This document shows, piece by piece, positions 41,404 through 50,307 of a stretch of DNA of 64,000 nucleotides. The notes beneath the pieces were generated by a model that was not told the origin of the DNA, did not search any database, and saw nothing but the letters and a program-made list of their open reading frames with translations. Numbering within the stretch: the stretch's first letter is position 1; each line of letters begins with the position of its first letter. Made by a program: the position numbers and the translations under genes. The stretch is from Streptomyces spinosus (GTDB lineage: Bacteria > Actinomycetota > Actinomycetes > Streptomycetales > Streptomycetaceae), in contig NZ_JAINRC010000001.1 in NCBI RefSeq assembly GCF_020400655.1, forward strand, positions 1 through 64,000, written 5' to 3'.

Positions 41404-42006
41404 ATGACGATCACCGACCCGAGCGCCCCGGACCGGGTGCCCCCCACCCCGTCCCACACCGTCGGCCCGTTCTACGGCTACGCGCTGCCGTTCCGCGGCG
41501 GCGAGGAGATCGCGCCGCTCGGCCACCCGGACACGATCACCGTGCACGGGTACGTCCTCGACGGCGAGGGCGCCCCGCTGCCCGACGCGCTGATCGAGCT
41601 GTGGGGTCCGCGTCCCGACGGCACCGTCCCGCACGTGGACGGCTCCCGGCGGCGCGACCCGGCCACCGGCGGTCACCTGGGCCGCAACGGCGTGGAGTTC
41701 ACCGGCTGGGGCCGCGTACAGACCGACGCGGACGGCCACTGGTATGCCCGCACCCTCCGGCCCGGCGCACGCGGCCGCAACGCGCCCTACCTCAGCGTCT
41801 GCGTCTTCGCGCGCGGCCTGCTCGTGCACCTGTTCACCCGGATCTACCTGCCGGGGGACGAGGCCGCACTGGCCGCCGACCCACTGCTGACCCGGGTGGG
41901 CGACCGGCGCGACACGCTGATCGCGGCCGAGGAGGCGGACGGCGCCTACCGTTTCGACATCCGCCTTCAGGGCGAAGGCGAGACGGTCTTCCTGGAGTTC
42001 GAGTGA
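41404..42006 (+). CDS. pcaG: Protocatechuate 3,4-dioxygenase, alpha subunit
   Basis: A 200-residue partner of PcaH with the same beta-sandwich fold but without the iron ligands. It starts P-S-H-T-V-G-P-F-Y-G-Y-A-L, the typical alpha-subunit N-terminus that helps shape the active site. L-I-E-L-W-G-P-R-P-D-G parallels the beta-subunit signature. The ATG lies 5 bp after the pcaH stop and the TGA overlaps the pcaB GTG (GTGA), so the subunits and the next enzyme are translationally coupled. Confidence 0.94.
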   Translation: MTITDPSAPDRVPPTPSHTVGPFYGYALPFRGGEEIAPLGHPDTITVHGYVLDGEGAPLPDALIELWGPRPDGTVPHVDGSRRRDPATGGHLGRNGVEFTGWGRVQTDADGHWYARTLRPGARGRNAPYLSVCVFARGLLVHLFTRIYLPGDEAALAADPLLTRVGDRRDTLIAAEEADGAYRFDIRLQGEGETVFLEFE

Positions 42007-43343
42007 CATCCCCCTCCCCTCCCTGCGCCGACACCGGCCTGCTCGCCCCGGAGTGGGCGCTGACGGGCGCCGCGTCCGAGACGAGCGACCACGCGTACCT
42101 GCGGGCCCTGCTCGACGCGGAGGCCGCGCTGACCCGGGCGCAGGCCGCGCTGGGCCTCGCCCCGGCCGGCGCCGCGACGGCGGTGACCGAGGCAGCCGTC
42201 CCGGAACGGTTCGGCATCCGCTCCCTGGCGGCGCGGACCGCGGACGGCGGCAACCCGGTGATCCCGCTGGTCGCCGATCTGACCGCGGCGGTCGGCGCGG
42301 AGTACGGCCCCTACGTCCACCGCGGCGCCACCAGCCAGGACATCATGGACACCGCGACGATGCTGGTCGCCGCGCGCACCCTCGCCCCGGTCCTGGCCGA
42401 CCTCGGCCGCACCGAACGCGCGCTGGCCCGGCTCGCCGCCGAGCACCGGGACACGGTGCTGCCGGGGCGGACGCTCACCCAGCACGCCGTACCGACGACG
42501 TTCGGGCTGAAGGCGGCCGGCTGGCGCTCGCTGGTCCTGGACGCGCGCGACCGCGTCACCCGGGTCCGGGACGCGCTCCCCGCCCAACTCGGCGGCGCCG
42601 CCGGGACCCTGGCGGCCTTCCGGGCGTACGGCACCGGGGACGTGACCGCTCTGACGCGGGCGTACGCCCGCGAAGCCGGGCTGGCCGCCCCGGCGTTGCC
42701 CTGGCACACCCTGCGCACCCCGGTGGCCGACCTCGCGGGGTGCCTGGCGTTCACGGCGGGCGCGCTGGGCAAGCTCGCCGTGGACGTCCTGACGCTGTCG
42801 CGCACCGAGACCGGTGAGGTGAGCGAGGGCAGCGGCGGCGGCTCGTCGGCCATGCCGCACAAGGCGAACCCGGTGCGCGCCACGCTCCTCGCAGCCGCCG
42901 CCCGGCGGGCCCCGCAGCTCGCGGCCACGCTGTACGGCTGCCTCGCCGCCGAGGACGAGCGGCCGGCCGGTGCCTGGCACGCCGAGTGGGAGCCGCTGCG
43001 CGACCTGCTCCGGCTGGTGGGCGGCGCGGCCTCCCACGCGGCGGAGCTGGCCGAGGGGCTGCGGGTGCACCCGGCCGCGATGCGCCGCAACCTCGGCGTC
43101 ACCCGGGGCCTGATCGTCTCCGAGCGGCTGTCGGCCGCCCTCGCGCCCGTCCTCGGCCGGGCGCGTGCCAAGGAACTGCTGACCGAACTGGCCCGCCGCG
43201 CCCACACCGAGGACCGTCCGCTGTCCGAACTGCTGGCGGAGACCCGCGGGCTGGAGGGCGTCGATCTCGACGAGCTGCTCGACCCCGCCCACTACACCGG
43301 CTTCGCCGGTCCCCTCACCGACCGCGCCCTGGAGCGACCTTGA
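42003..43343 (+). CDS. pcaB: 3-carboxy-cis,cis-muconate cycloisomerase
   Basis: A 446-residue enzyme of the fumarase/aspartase superfamily. It lactonises 3-carboxymuconate to 4-carboxymuconolactone, the second step of the beta-ketoadipate pathway. The superfamily signature is G-S-S-A-M-P-H-K-A-N-P-V (about 280). T-S-Q-D-I-M-D-T-A and T-L-T-Q-H-A-V-P are the other two conserved active-site blocks. The GTG start overlaps the pcaG stop, and its own TGA overlaps the TTG of pcaL. Confidence 0.93.
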   Translation: MTSPSPPCADTGLLAPEWALTGAASETSDHAYLRALLDAEAALTRAQAALGLAPAGAATAVTEAAVPERFGIRSLAARTADGGNPVIPLVADLTAAVGAEYGPYVHRGATSQDIMDTATMLVAARTLAPVLADLGRTERALARLAAEHRDTVLPGRTLTQHAVPTTFGLKAAGWRSLVLDARDRVTRVRDALPAQLGGAAGTLAAFRAYGTGDVTALTRAYAREAGLAAPALPWHTLRTPVADLAGCLAFTAGALGKLAVDVLTLSRTETGEVSEGSGGGSSAMPHKANPVRATLLAAAARRAPQLAATLYGCLAAEDERPAGAWHAEWEPLRDLLRLVGGAASHAAELAEGLRVHPAAMRRNLGVTRGLIVSERLSAALAPVLGRARAKELLTELARRAHTEDRPLSELLAETRGLEGVDLDELLDPAHYTGFAGPLTDRALERP

Positions 43344-44461
43344 CCGTGCACCTTCTCAACCACCGCGCGGAAGGCCCGGCTTCCGCTCCCGCGCTGCTGC
43401 TCGGTCCCTCGCTCGGCACCTCCCTCGCCCTGTGGGACCGGGTCGCGCCCGAACTGTCCGCCGCCCACCGGGTCGTCCGCTGGGACCTGCCCGGGCACGG
43501 GCGTTCGGCGGCGGACCTGATCGGGCCGGGCGCGACCGTCGACGACCTCGCCGCGCTGGTGCTGGATCTGGCCGACGCCCTCGGCGTCGACCGGTTCGCG
43601 TACGCGGGCGTGTCCCTGGGCGGCGCCGTCGGCCTGCACCTGGCCGTCCACCACCCCGAGCGGCTGACCTCGCTGGCGGTGCTGTGCTCCTCCGCCCACT
43701 TCGGCGGGGAGGCGCCCTGGCGGGAGCGGGCGGAGCGGGTGCGCCGCGAGGGCCTGGACGGGCTGGCGGACAGCGCCGGGGCACGCTGGTTCACGCCCGG
43801 GTTCAGCGTGCCGGGACTGGTCCGCGACCACCGGGAGGCCGATCCGGAGGCGTACGCCGCCTGCTGCGACGCGCTCGCCGCGTTCGACCTGCGCGACCGG
43901 CTCGGCGACATCACCGCGCCGACGCTGCTGGTGGCGGGCCGGCAGGATCCCGCGACCCCGCCCGCCCATCTGCGGGAGATCGCCGACGCGGTGCCGGCGG
44001 CGACGCTGGTGGAGCTGCCCGGGGCCTCCCACCTGGCGCCGGCGCAGTGCCCGCGGGCCGTGGTGGGCGCGCTGCGCACCCACCTCGGCGGGCCGCCGGC
44101 CGACGGCATGGCGGTGCGCCGGGACGTACTGGGCGACGCCCAGGTGGATCGCGCGCAGGCCCGGCAGACCCCGTTCACGGCCCGCTTCCAGGACTTCATC
44201 TCCCGCTACGCCTGGGGGGAGGTGTGGACCGACCCGACGCTCTCCCGCCGCGAGCGCAGCATGATCACGCTGACGGCGCTGGTCGCGCACGGCCACCTCG
44301 ACGAGCTGGCGCTGCACGTCCGGGCGGCGCGGCGCAACGGGCTGAGCCCGCAGGAGATCGGCGCGGTGCTGCTCCAGACCGCCGTGTACTGCGGGGTGCC
44401 GGCCGCCAACGCGGCGTTCACGACGGCCCAGCGGGTCCTCGCCGAGGAGGAGGCGGGCTGA
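43340..44461 (+). CDS. pcaL: Fused 3-oxoadipate enol-lactonase / 4-carboxymuconolactone decarboxylase
   Basis: A 373-residue two-enzyme fusion (PcaD plus PcaC). Residues 1 to about 250 form an alpha/beta hydrolase with the nucleophile Ser in A-Y-A-G-V-S-L-G-G and the catalytic His near G-A-S-H-L-A. Residues about 255-373 are a carboxymuconolactone-decarboxylase domain (R-R-D-V-L-G-D-A, then H-G-H-L-D-E-L-A-L-H-V-R-A-A). The fusion catalyses two consecutive steps to 3-oxoadipate and is known as PcaL in Streptomyces and Rhodococcus. The TTG overlaps the pcaB stop, with GGAG 5 nt upstream. A GTG at 43346 is the alternative start. Confidence 0.93.
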   Translation: MTVHLLNHRAEGPASAPALLLGPSLGTSLALWDRVAPELSAAHRVVRWDLPGHGRSAADLIGPGATVDDLAALVLDLADALGVDRFAYAGVSLGGAVGLHLAVHHPERLTSLAVLCSSAHFGGEAPWRERAERVRREGLDGLADSAGARWFTPGFSVPGLVRDHREADPEAYAACCDALAAFDLRDRLGDITAPTLLVAGRQDPATPPAHLREIADAVPAATLVELPGASHLAPAQCPRAVVGALRTHLGGPPADGMAVRRDVLGDAQVDRAQARQTPFTARFQDFISRYAWGEVWTDPTLSRRERSMITLTALVAHGHLDELALHVRAARRNGLSPQEIGAVLLQTAVYCGVPAANAAFTTAQRVLAEEEAG

Positions 44462-44526
44462 ACGGCGAGGGTGACCCCGCCGGACGTACGCCCGGCAACG
44501 GCTCGTCGACGGCGCCCGGGCCTGCG

Positions 44527-44532
44527 TAGGCT
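44527..44532 (+). promoter_or_regulatory. -10 box for a probably leaderless SDR mRNA
   Basis: TAGGCT ends exactly 6 nt before the ATG at 44539. GACGGC between them is not a ribosome-binding site. The box also suggests that this gene is transcribed separately from the pca operon. Confidence 0.5.
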
Positions 44533-44538
44533 GACGGC

Positions 44539-45330
44539 ATGTCCACTGTTCTGATCACCGGTGCCACCTCCGGGCTCGGCCGGTACGTCGCCTTCGAGCT
44601 GGTCCGCTCCGGTCATCTGGTCCTGGCGCACGGCCGTGACCGGGCGCGTACCGGGCAACTGGTCGCGGAGCTGCGCACGGAGGGCGCGGCCGAGGGGTTC
44701 GTCGCCGATCTGGCCCGGCTGGCCGAGGTGCGGGAGCTGGGCGCGCGGGTGGCCGAGGCGCATCCCGGCCTCGACGTGCTGATCAACAACGCGGGCGTGG
44801 GTGCCGGGACACCCGGCTCCGGGCGCGAGCTGAGCGCCGACGGGCACGAGCTGCGACTCGCCGTGAACTACCTCGCGCCCGTGGTGCTGACCCGCGCCCT
44901 GCTGCCGGTGCTGCGGACGAACGCGCCGGCCCGGATCGTCAACGTCGGTTCGGGCGGCCAGGAGCCCGTCGACTGCGCCGACCCCGGGTTCACCCGCGGC
45001 TACAGCGGCATGTCGGCCTACCGCCGCAGCAAGTTCGCGCTCGCCGCGTACACGTTCACCCTGGCCGAGGAGCTGGCGGGCAGCGGGGTGTGCGTGAACG
45101 TGCTGCACCCCGCGACCTACATGGACACGGCGATGGTCCGCGAGGGCGGCATCACCCCGTGGAACTCCGTCGCCGACGGGGCCCCGGGCGTGCTGGCGCT
45201 GGCCACCCGGGAGACGGGCAGCGGTAGGTACTTCGACGGGACACGGCCGGCGCGGGCCCACGAGGCGACGTACGACGGGGACGTCCGCGAGCGGCTGACG
45301 GCGGTGACGGAGCAGCTGCTGGGCAGCTGA
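44539..45330 (+). CDS. Short-chain dehydrogenase/reductase (SDR)
   Basis: A 263-residue classical SDR. The cofactor motif T-G-A-T-S-G-L-G lies at 7-14, and N-N-A-G at about 89-92. The catalytic Ser region is V-N-V-G-S-G-G, and the Y-x3-K pair is in S-A-Y-R-R-S-K-F-A. R-D at the end of the second strand suggests NADP preference. It resembles retinol-dehydrogenase-like SDRs; the substrate is unknown. It follows pcaL by 77 bp, but the -10 box next to its start suggests independent expression. Confidence 0.87.
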   Translation: MSTVLITGATSGLGRYVAFELVRSGHLVLAHGRDRARTGQLVAELRTEGAAEGFVADLARLAEVRELGARVAEAHPGLDVLINNAGVGAGTPGSGRELSADGHELRLAVNYLAPVVLTRALLPVLRTNAPARIVNVGSGGQEPVDCADPGFTRGYSGMSAYRRSKFALAAYTFTLAEELAGSGVCVNVLHPATYMDTAMVREGGITPWNSVADGAPGVLALATRETGSGRYFDGTRPARAHEATYDGDVRERLTAVTEQLLGS

Positions 45331-45376
45331 CACCGGGAACGCCGGGCCGGCGCGGGCGCCCCGCCTCCGGCTCGGC

Positions 45377-48058
45377 TCAGTGCAGCCCCCGCCCCGTCTC
45401 CAGCACCTCCCGTGCCTGGGCCACCAGGTGCTCCGCGCCGCACGCCCGGGCCAGGTCCAGGCCCCGGCCCAGTTCCGCGACCGAGCGGGCGGCGATGCCG
45501 TACTCGACGCGGGCCGCCGCGTGCTCGTACTGGCAGGGCGAGGCCTCCAGGTAGGTGACGGCCCGCGCGGCGAGCTGGACCGCCCGCTGTCCCGTCGCCA
45601 GGGCGGCGGCGCAGCGCAGGGCCTCGCCGATGGCGGTGTCCGTGCCGAACCGCTCGGCCTGCCGGCGGGCGTCGGCCGCGAGCTGCGCGGCGCGGTCGGG
45701 GTCCTGCCCGGCGAGCGCCTTGGCGAGGTCGATGGACCAGGGCGCGAGGACCGGGTTGTGGCCGCCGCGGGAGGCGGCGGTCTTCTCGGCGGCCTCCAGT
45801 TCGTTGATGCCGTCCTCGGTGCGGCCGACGGCGAGCAGCAGCCGGCCGCGCACGGAGCGGATGTCGGGCAGCACGATGGTGGACGGGTACGGCGGCGCGA
45901 AACCGTACCGTTCGGCGGCCGACCAGGCCTCCTCGATGCGGCCCCGGGCCAGCAGGGTGTCGACCAGACCGCAGGTGGCCGACCAGTACAGCGGCAGTCG
46001 CCGGCCGACGCGCTCGGCGAGGACCAGGGCCTCGCGCAGGGTGGCCTCGGCGTCGCGCAGCCGGCCCTGCCTGCGGTAGGCGAGCCCGAGGAAGGCGTTG
46101 GCCAGGGAGAGGTGGCCGCCGTGCCAGCCGGCCGTGGTGTAGACGCGCCGGGCCTCGGCGAACAGGCTCTCGGCGCGGTCGAGCCGGTCGGCGTAGGTGT
46201 AGGCGCTGCCGAGCATCATCAGCAGTTCCATGCCCCACTCGGTGTCGGTCCAGCCGAGGCCGGGCGCGAGGCGGCCGTTGACGAGGGCGCGGTCGCACAG
46301 GTCGATGACCTCGTCGGCGCTCTCGCCGTGGGTCATCGCGTCGAAGCCGCGCAGGATCAGCAGGGCGCGTTCGGCGTTGTCGCGGCCCGTGCAGGTGCTC
46401 GCCAGCTCGGCCAGGCGCCGGGAGCGGGCCGGGGAGACGGTCTCGCCGTGGATGCCCTCCCACATGAACTGGAAGGCCTGCAGCCGCATCCGGACGGGGC
46501 CCGCCTCGTGCCGGGCGGCCTCGGCCTCGACCGTGCGGACGGCCTCCTCCAGCTGGTCGTTGTGGAGCAGCGCCTGGGAGAGGCGGACGACGGCGTCGAC
46601 CCGGTCGTCGCCTCCGAGGCCGGGCATGCCGAGGGCGCTCTGCAGATGGTCGATCGTGACCCCGGGGTTGGTCAGCAGGGTGGCGCAGCCGAGTTCGTAC
46701 AGGACGTGCGCGCGCACCTCGGGGAGGGGCGGCTCGGCCAGGGCGCGCTCCAGGCAGCGGCGGGCCGCATCGGGCGCGCCGACGGCGAGGTGCTCGCGGG
46801 CGGCCGCGCGCAGCTGCTCGACCAGTTCCTCGTCGTCGTCCGGATGCACCTTCAGCAGGTGCCGGGCGGCCTCGGCGGCGCCGCGGCCGCGTTCGGTGAT
46901 CATCTGCGCGGCGACGCCGTGCATGGCGGTGCACACCCCGGGCGGGATGGAGTGGTAGACGGCGGTGGCGATGAGGGGGTGGACGAACTCCAGCTCGCCG
47001 TCGCCGCGTCCGGTGCCGGCGGGCGGCCGGGGTTCGGTGAGGATACGGGCGCTGCACAGGAGGTCGGCGCACGTCCGGGCCAGTTCGCCGTCCATGGTGG
47101 CGAGTTCGGCGACCATGTCGACGGTGATGCCGGTGCCGAGGATGGCGGCGGCCCAGGCGAACCGGGTGGCCTCCAGGCCGAGGCCCTTGAGCCGGTCGAC
47201 CAGTCCGCCGCCGCGGGCGGCGCGGTTGAGGGCGCGCAGCTCGCCCGCCCGCGCCTCGACGGGCTGGAGTTCGCTGTCCTGGACCTTGGCGAGGAGTTCG
47301 ACGGTGTCGTACGGGTTGCCGCCGGTGACGGCCCAGACCTCGCGGCAGAACGCGTCGTCGGCGTGCCGGCCGACGGTGGCGCGGGTGAGCCCGGCGGTGG
47401 CGTCCGGGGTGAGGGCGCTGAGGTTGTGGGCGGGGCGGCCCGCGGCGGCCACCGCGTCGAGCAGGCGGGCGCTGTCCCCGCCGGCCTCGCCGGGCCGGCG
47501 CGCGACCACGACGAGGACGGACAGGTCGTCGAGGCGCTCGGCGAAGGCCGCGAGCCAGCGCAGGGTCTCCTGGTCGGCCCAGTGCGCGTCGTCGAGGAGC
47601 AGGACCAGCGGCCACTGGCGGCGGGAGAGCCGGCGCACGGCGGCGACGAGTCCGTCGCAGACGTACTGCGGGTCGGCGTTGTCGGCCTGCGGCTCCGCTA
47701 TGCCGAGGGCGGGACCGGCGATGTCGTACCAGTCGCCGAGGTACTCGCGGGCCTCCTCGGGCAGCAGGGACAGCAGCGCGGGCTGGAGCAGCTGCCGTAC
47801 GACGTGGAACGGCACGGACCGCAGCGTCTCCGCGCCGCGCGCGGACCAGACGGCGCAGCCGCGGCGTTCGGCGACGCGCCGGATCTCGGCCAGCAGCGCG
47901 GTCTTGCCGAGTCCCGCCTCGCCCCGGATGACCAGCAGGCTGCCGGCGGACGACTGGTCCGCGCACAGGACGTCGAGCGCCTGTGCGACGGTGGCGAGCT
48001 CGGCGTCCCGCTCCCACAGGGGAGCCGAGCCGGCCGCCGCCGGCCGTCCCTCCGTCAT
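45377..48058 (-). CDS. Large AAA/LAL-type ATPase without a DNA-binding domain
   Basis: An 893-residue protein that looks like a LuxR-family LAL regulator in its ATPase and repeat parts. Walker A is R-G-E-A-G-L-G-K-T-A-L (about 45-55) and Walker B is L-V-L-L-L-D-D-A-H-W-A-D (about 150). Residues 400-880 are helical TPR-like repeats. LAL proteins normally end in a LuxR HTH of about 60 residues, but this protein ends in A-Q-A-R-E-V-L-E-T-G-R-G-L-H with none. Only 46 bp separate its stop from the next gene, so no detached HTH follows it. It may act through a partner or bind a ligand such as maltose-type effectors. GGGGAGG precedes the ATG. Confidence 0.82.
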   Translation of the reverse strand: MTEGRPAAAGSAPLWERDAELATVAQALDVLCADQSSAGSLLVIRGEAGLGKTALLAEIRRVAERRGCAVWSARGAETLRSVPFHVVRQLLQPALLSLLPEEAREYLGDWYDIAGPALGIAEPQADNADPQYVCDGLVAAVRRLSRRQWPLVLLLDDAHWADQETLRWLAAFAERLDDLSVLVVVARRPGEAGGDSARLLDAVAAAGRPAHNLSALTPDATAGLTRATVGRHADDAFCREVWAVTGGNPYDTVELLAKVQDSELQPVEARAGELRALNRAARGGGLVDRLKGLGLEATRFAWAAAILGTGITVDMVAELATMDGELARTCADLLCSARILTEPRPPAGTGRGDGELEFVHPLIATAVYHSIPPGVCTAMHGVAAQMITERGRGAAEAARHLLKVHPDDDEELVEQLRAAAREHLAVGAPDAARRCLERALAEPPLPEVRAHVLYELGCATLLTNPGVTIDHLQSALGMPGLGGDDRVDAVVRLSQALLHNDQLEEAVRTVEAEAARHEAGPVRMRLQAFQFMWEGIHGETVSPARSRRLAELASTCTGRDNAERALLILRGFDAMTHGESADEVIDLCDRALVNGRLAPGLGWTDTEWGMELLMMLGSAYTYADRLDRAESLFAEARRVYTTAGWHGGHLSLANAFLGLAYRRQGRLRDAEATLREALVLAERVGRRLPLYWSATCGLVDTLLARGRIEEAWSAAERYGFAPPYPSTIVLPDIRSVRGRLLLAVGRTEDGINELEAAEKTAASRGGHNPVLAPWSIDLAKALAGQDPDRAAQLAADARRQAERFGTDTAIGEALRCAAALATGQRAVQLAARAVTYLEASPCQYEHAAARVEYGIAARSVAELGRGLDLARACGAEHLVAQAREVLETGRGLH

Positions 48059-48318
48059 CCCGTTACCTCCCCAGGTCGCCCGAATGACGTACGGAACCCG
48101 AGCGTAGCCGTCGGACGGAGCCTCTGGTGGCGCCTCGCGGCAGCTGTTGCCCGGCCGGGTGAAGTGAGGGGCCGGCGGACGACGCCGCCGCCCGCGCCAC
48201 CAGCGGACGGGGTGTCAACGGCGCCCGCCCGAGGCGGCCACCGAGAAATCCGGGGAGAAATATTGCGCTTCGCCCCCTTGGCGGCGGATGCTCTCATCCC
48301 GCTTTCACGCTCGCCTCA

Positions 48319-48324
48319 TACGGT
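48319..48324 (+). promoter_or_regulatory. -10 box directly upstream of the DUF2510 gene
   Basis: TACGGT ends exactly 6 nt before the ATG at 48331. The intervening GGGGGC could act as a weak ribosome-binding site, so this is a less certain leaderless case than the others. Confidence 0.4.
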
Positions 48325-48330
48325 GGGGGC

Positions 48331-49461
48331 ATGACGCAGGTGACTCCTCCCGGGTGGTACCCCGACCCCGGGCAGACGAACGACGGTCCGCCCACCGAGC
48401 GCTGGTGGGACGGCAAGGCCTGGACGGACCAGACCCGCCCCGCCGGCACGGCCGCCGCGTGGGGTCCCCCGGGGGGCCCGGCGGCGGACGGCGGACCGCA
48501 GCCGGCCGGCCCGCCCCACCCGGCCGGCCCGCCCCACCCGGCGGGCCCGGCGCCCTCGGCTCCCGCCGGGTTCGGCGCCTACCCGGGGTATCCGGCGCAG
48601 CGGGGGTATCCGGGCCGGCCCGGTTACCCGGTCTATCCCGCCCAGGCGCCCGCCCCCTCCCGGCGGCGGCTGCGCACGGGCATAGCCGTCGCGGTGACGG
48701 CCGCGGTACTGGCGAGCATCGGGGTCGGCGTGTACGCCCTCACCGACGACGGCGGTGGCGGCGGCGACCGCGCCGGGTCGCGGCAGGCACCGAGCGGCGG
48801 GCAGGACGGCGGCCAGGGCGGCACGTTCGGCGGGCCCGGCGGCGGCTCGGGCGGCAGCGGCGGCCCGGGCGGGTCCGGCGGCTCCGGTGGGGCCTCGCCG
48901 TCCCCGGGCCGGTCGGACGCGCCGAAGGTCAAGGGCGGCGGCACCGTGACGGACCCGGTCAACGGCATCAGCCTGCCGGTGCCGAAGGGCTGGACCGGGC
49001 AGACGATCAGCGTCGGGGCGCAGGTGACCTCCGACGACGCCTACAAGTGCCCGGGCAACTCGGCCCAGACGTGCACCGCGGGCGGCGCCTACACGGCCCC
49101 GGCGGTGGCGCTGGGCATCGAGGCCGACACGGCGGAGGCGGTCGCGAAGGCGGACATCGCCGCCAACGCCAAGCAGTCGTACGGCGGCACCACCTACGGC
49201 AGCATCACCTCGCACGAGGTGCTGGCCTCCCGGGCGGTGACGGTGGCCGGGCAGAAGGGCTACCTGGTGCGCTGGAAGGCCGTCACCAGCAAGGGGTCCG
49301 ACGGCTATGTCGAGTCGGTCGCCTTCCCCTCCCCCGACAACGCCCGGCAGATCGTGGTGGTCCGCTTCGGCGTGGACGTCGGGCAGAAGCTGTCCGTGAT
49401 CGACGAGATACTCGAGGGGATCAAGGTCTCGTCCGGCGGCGGAAGCGGCCAGGACGTCTGA
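48331..49461 (+). CDS. DUF2510 membrane-anchored protein with Gly-rich linker
   Basis: A 376-residue protein. The N-terminus is a DUF2510 module (P-P-G-W-Y-P-D-P, then R-W-W-D-G-K-A-W-T), followed by a Pro/Gly/Ala-rich cytoplasmic segment. A single membrane helix lies at about 115-135 (T-G-I-A-V-A-V-T-A-A-V-L-A-S-I-G-V-G-V-Y-A-L). Beyond it is a Gly/Ser linker to about 200, then a globular extracytoplasmic domain of ~170 residues with two Cys (K-C-P-G-N and Q-T-C-T) that could form a disulphide. The function is unknown. The architecture suggests a cell-envelope sensor or adaptor. A second DUF2510 protein is encoded 4 kb away. A very strong terminator follows. Confidence 0.85.
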   Translation: MTQVTPPGWYPDPGQTNDGPPTERWWDGKAWTDQTRPAGTAAAWGPPGGPAADGGPQPAGPPHPAGPPHPAGPAPSAPAGFGAYPGYPAQRGYPGRPGYPVYPAQAPAPSRRRLRTGIAVAVTAAVLASIGVGVYALTDDGGGGGDRAGSRQAPSGGQDGGQGGTFGGPGGGSGGSGGPGGSGGSGGASPSPGRSDAPKVKGGGTVTDPVNGISLPVPKGWTGQTISVGAQVTSDDAYKCPGNSAQTCTAGGAYTAPAVALGIEADTAEAVAKADIAANAKQSYGGTTYGSITSHEVLASRAVTVAGQKGYLVRWKAVTSKGSDGYVESVAFPSPDNARQIVVVRFGVDVGQKLSVIDEILEGIKVSSGGGSGQDV

Positions 49462-49470
49462 GAGACGGAT

Positions 49471-49517
49471 CGGCCGGGTGGGATTCCCCTCCGCTCAAGG
49501 GGAACCCCACCCGGCCG
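49471..49517 (+). terminator. 20-bp hairpin after the DUF2510 gene
   Basis: Arms 49471-49490 and 49498-49517 are complementary over 20 bp with one mismatch, around a 7-nt loop (CGGCCGGGTGGG on the left, CCCACCCGGCCG on the right). It begins 9 bp after the stop. Confidence 0.8.
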
Positions 49518-49598
49518 GGGGGTGCGCGCCGCCCCCGTCCCCACGGTGCGGCGCGGGCAGGTCACCGTCCAGTCATCCCGTGAACGGCGGCCTGGTTC

Positions 49599-50213
49599 TC
49601 ATGTCAGTCCGAGCGAGGGCAGCACGGCGGCCTCCACGAAGCGGACGAGGTAGTCGGAGTCGGCGTACTGGCCGTCGAGCATCGGGCGCACGCGCAGGAC
49701 GCCGAACATCATGGCCGGGATGTACTCCAGCGCGGGGTGGCCCGCCCGGACCTCGCCCCGGGCCACGCCCCGGGCCAGGATCTCCTGGAGCGCGGCGATC
49801 TCCGGGTCCACCAGCGCCTCGCGCAGCGCCTGGGCCAGCTCCTGGTCCGTCGTCACCGCGTGCCCCAGCGCCTGGAGCAGTCGGGTGTCCTTGCCGGACC
49901 AGTCGCCCGCGGCCCGCGCGGCCCGGCGCAGGTCCCCGGCGAGCGATCCGGTGTCGATGCCGGCGAACTTCACCTGGCGGCTGGCGCGCAGCGCCGCAGC
50001 GACGAACTGCGGCTTGGTCTTCCACTGCCGGTAGAGCGTGGACTTGCTGCACCGGGTGCTGGCGGCGATGCCCTCCATGGTGACGGAGTCATAGCCGCAC
50101 TGGCGGATCTGTTCCAGCACGGCGTCGAAGAACTCCCGCTCACGCTCCGGCGTGATCTTGGAGCGGCGCGAGGCGACGACCGTGTCCGGTGCGTCCGCGG
50201 CCTGCGACGTCAT
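49599..50213 (-). CDS. TetR/AcrR-family transcriptional regulator
   Basis: A 204-residue repressor. The HTH is G-Y-D-S-V-T-M-E-G-I-A-A-S-T-R-C-S-K-S-T-L-Y-R-Q-W (about 40-64), in the TetR_N pattern. The ligand domain contains the W-S-G-K-D-T-R-L-L and I-P-A-M-M-F-G-V-L helices of the TetR_C_16-like group. The ATG has GAAGGGAAG upstream. It is divergent from the PAP2-DMT operon across 228 bp that contain a dense operator array, so it probably represses both itself and that operon. Confidence 0.87.
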   Translation of the reverse strand: MTSQAADAPDTVVASRRSKITPEREREFFDAVLEQIRQCGYDSVTMEGIAASTRCSKSTLYRQWKTKPQFVAAALRASRQVKFAGIDTGSLAGDLRRAARAAGDWSGKDTRLLQALGHAVTTDQELAQALREALVDPEIAALQEILARGVARGEVRAGHPALEYIPAMMFGVLRVRPMLDGQYADSDYLVRFVEAAVLPSLGLT

Positions 50214-50307
50214 GCGGTGCTTCCCTTCACTCGTGTCTGTCTGCCGTGCTCGTGCGGTGCCTGGTGCCCGCGTGTGTCCCGTGCTGTTTCCAGTGTGGCG
50301 CACATCA

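Noticed and set aside
45380..48334. 984-codon plus-strand open frame opposite the AAA/LAL gene
   Set aside because: It is longer than the real gene, but composition and lack of motifs show it is a shadow; the minus-strand gene has Walker motifs and a ribosome-binding site.
48780..48900. GGC/TCC-rich repetitive stretch in the DUF2510 gene
   Set aside because: It encodes the Gly/Ser linker after the membrane helix and is ordinary low-complexity coding sequence, not a separate repeat element.
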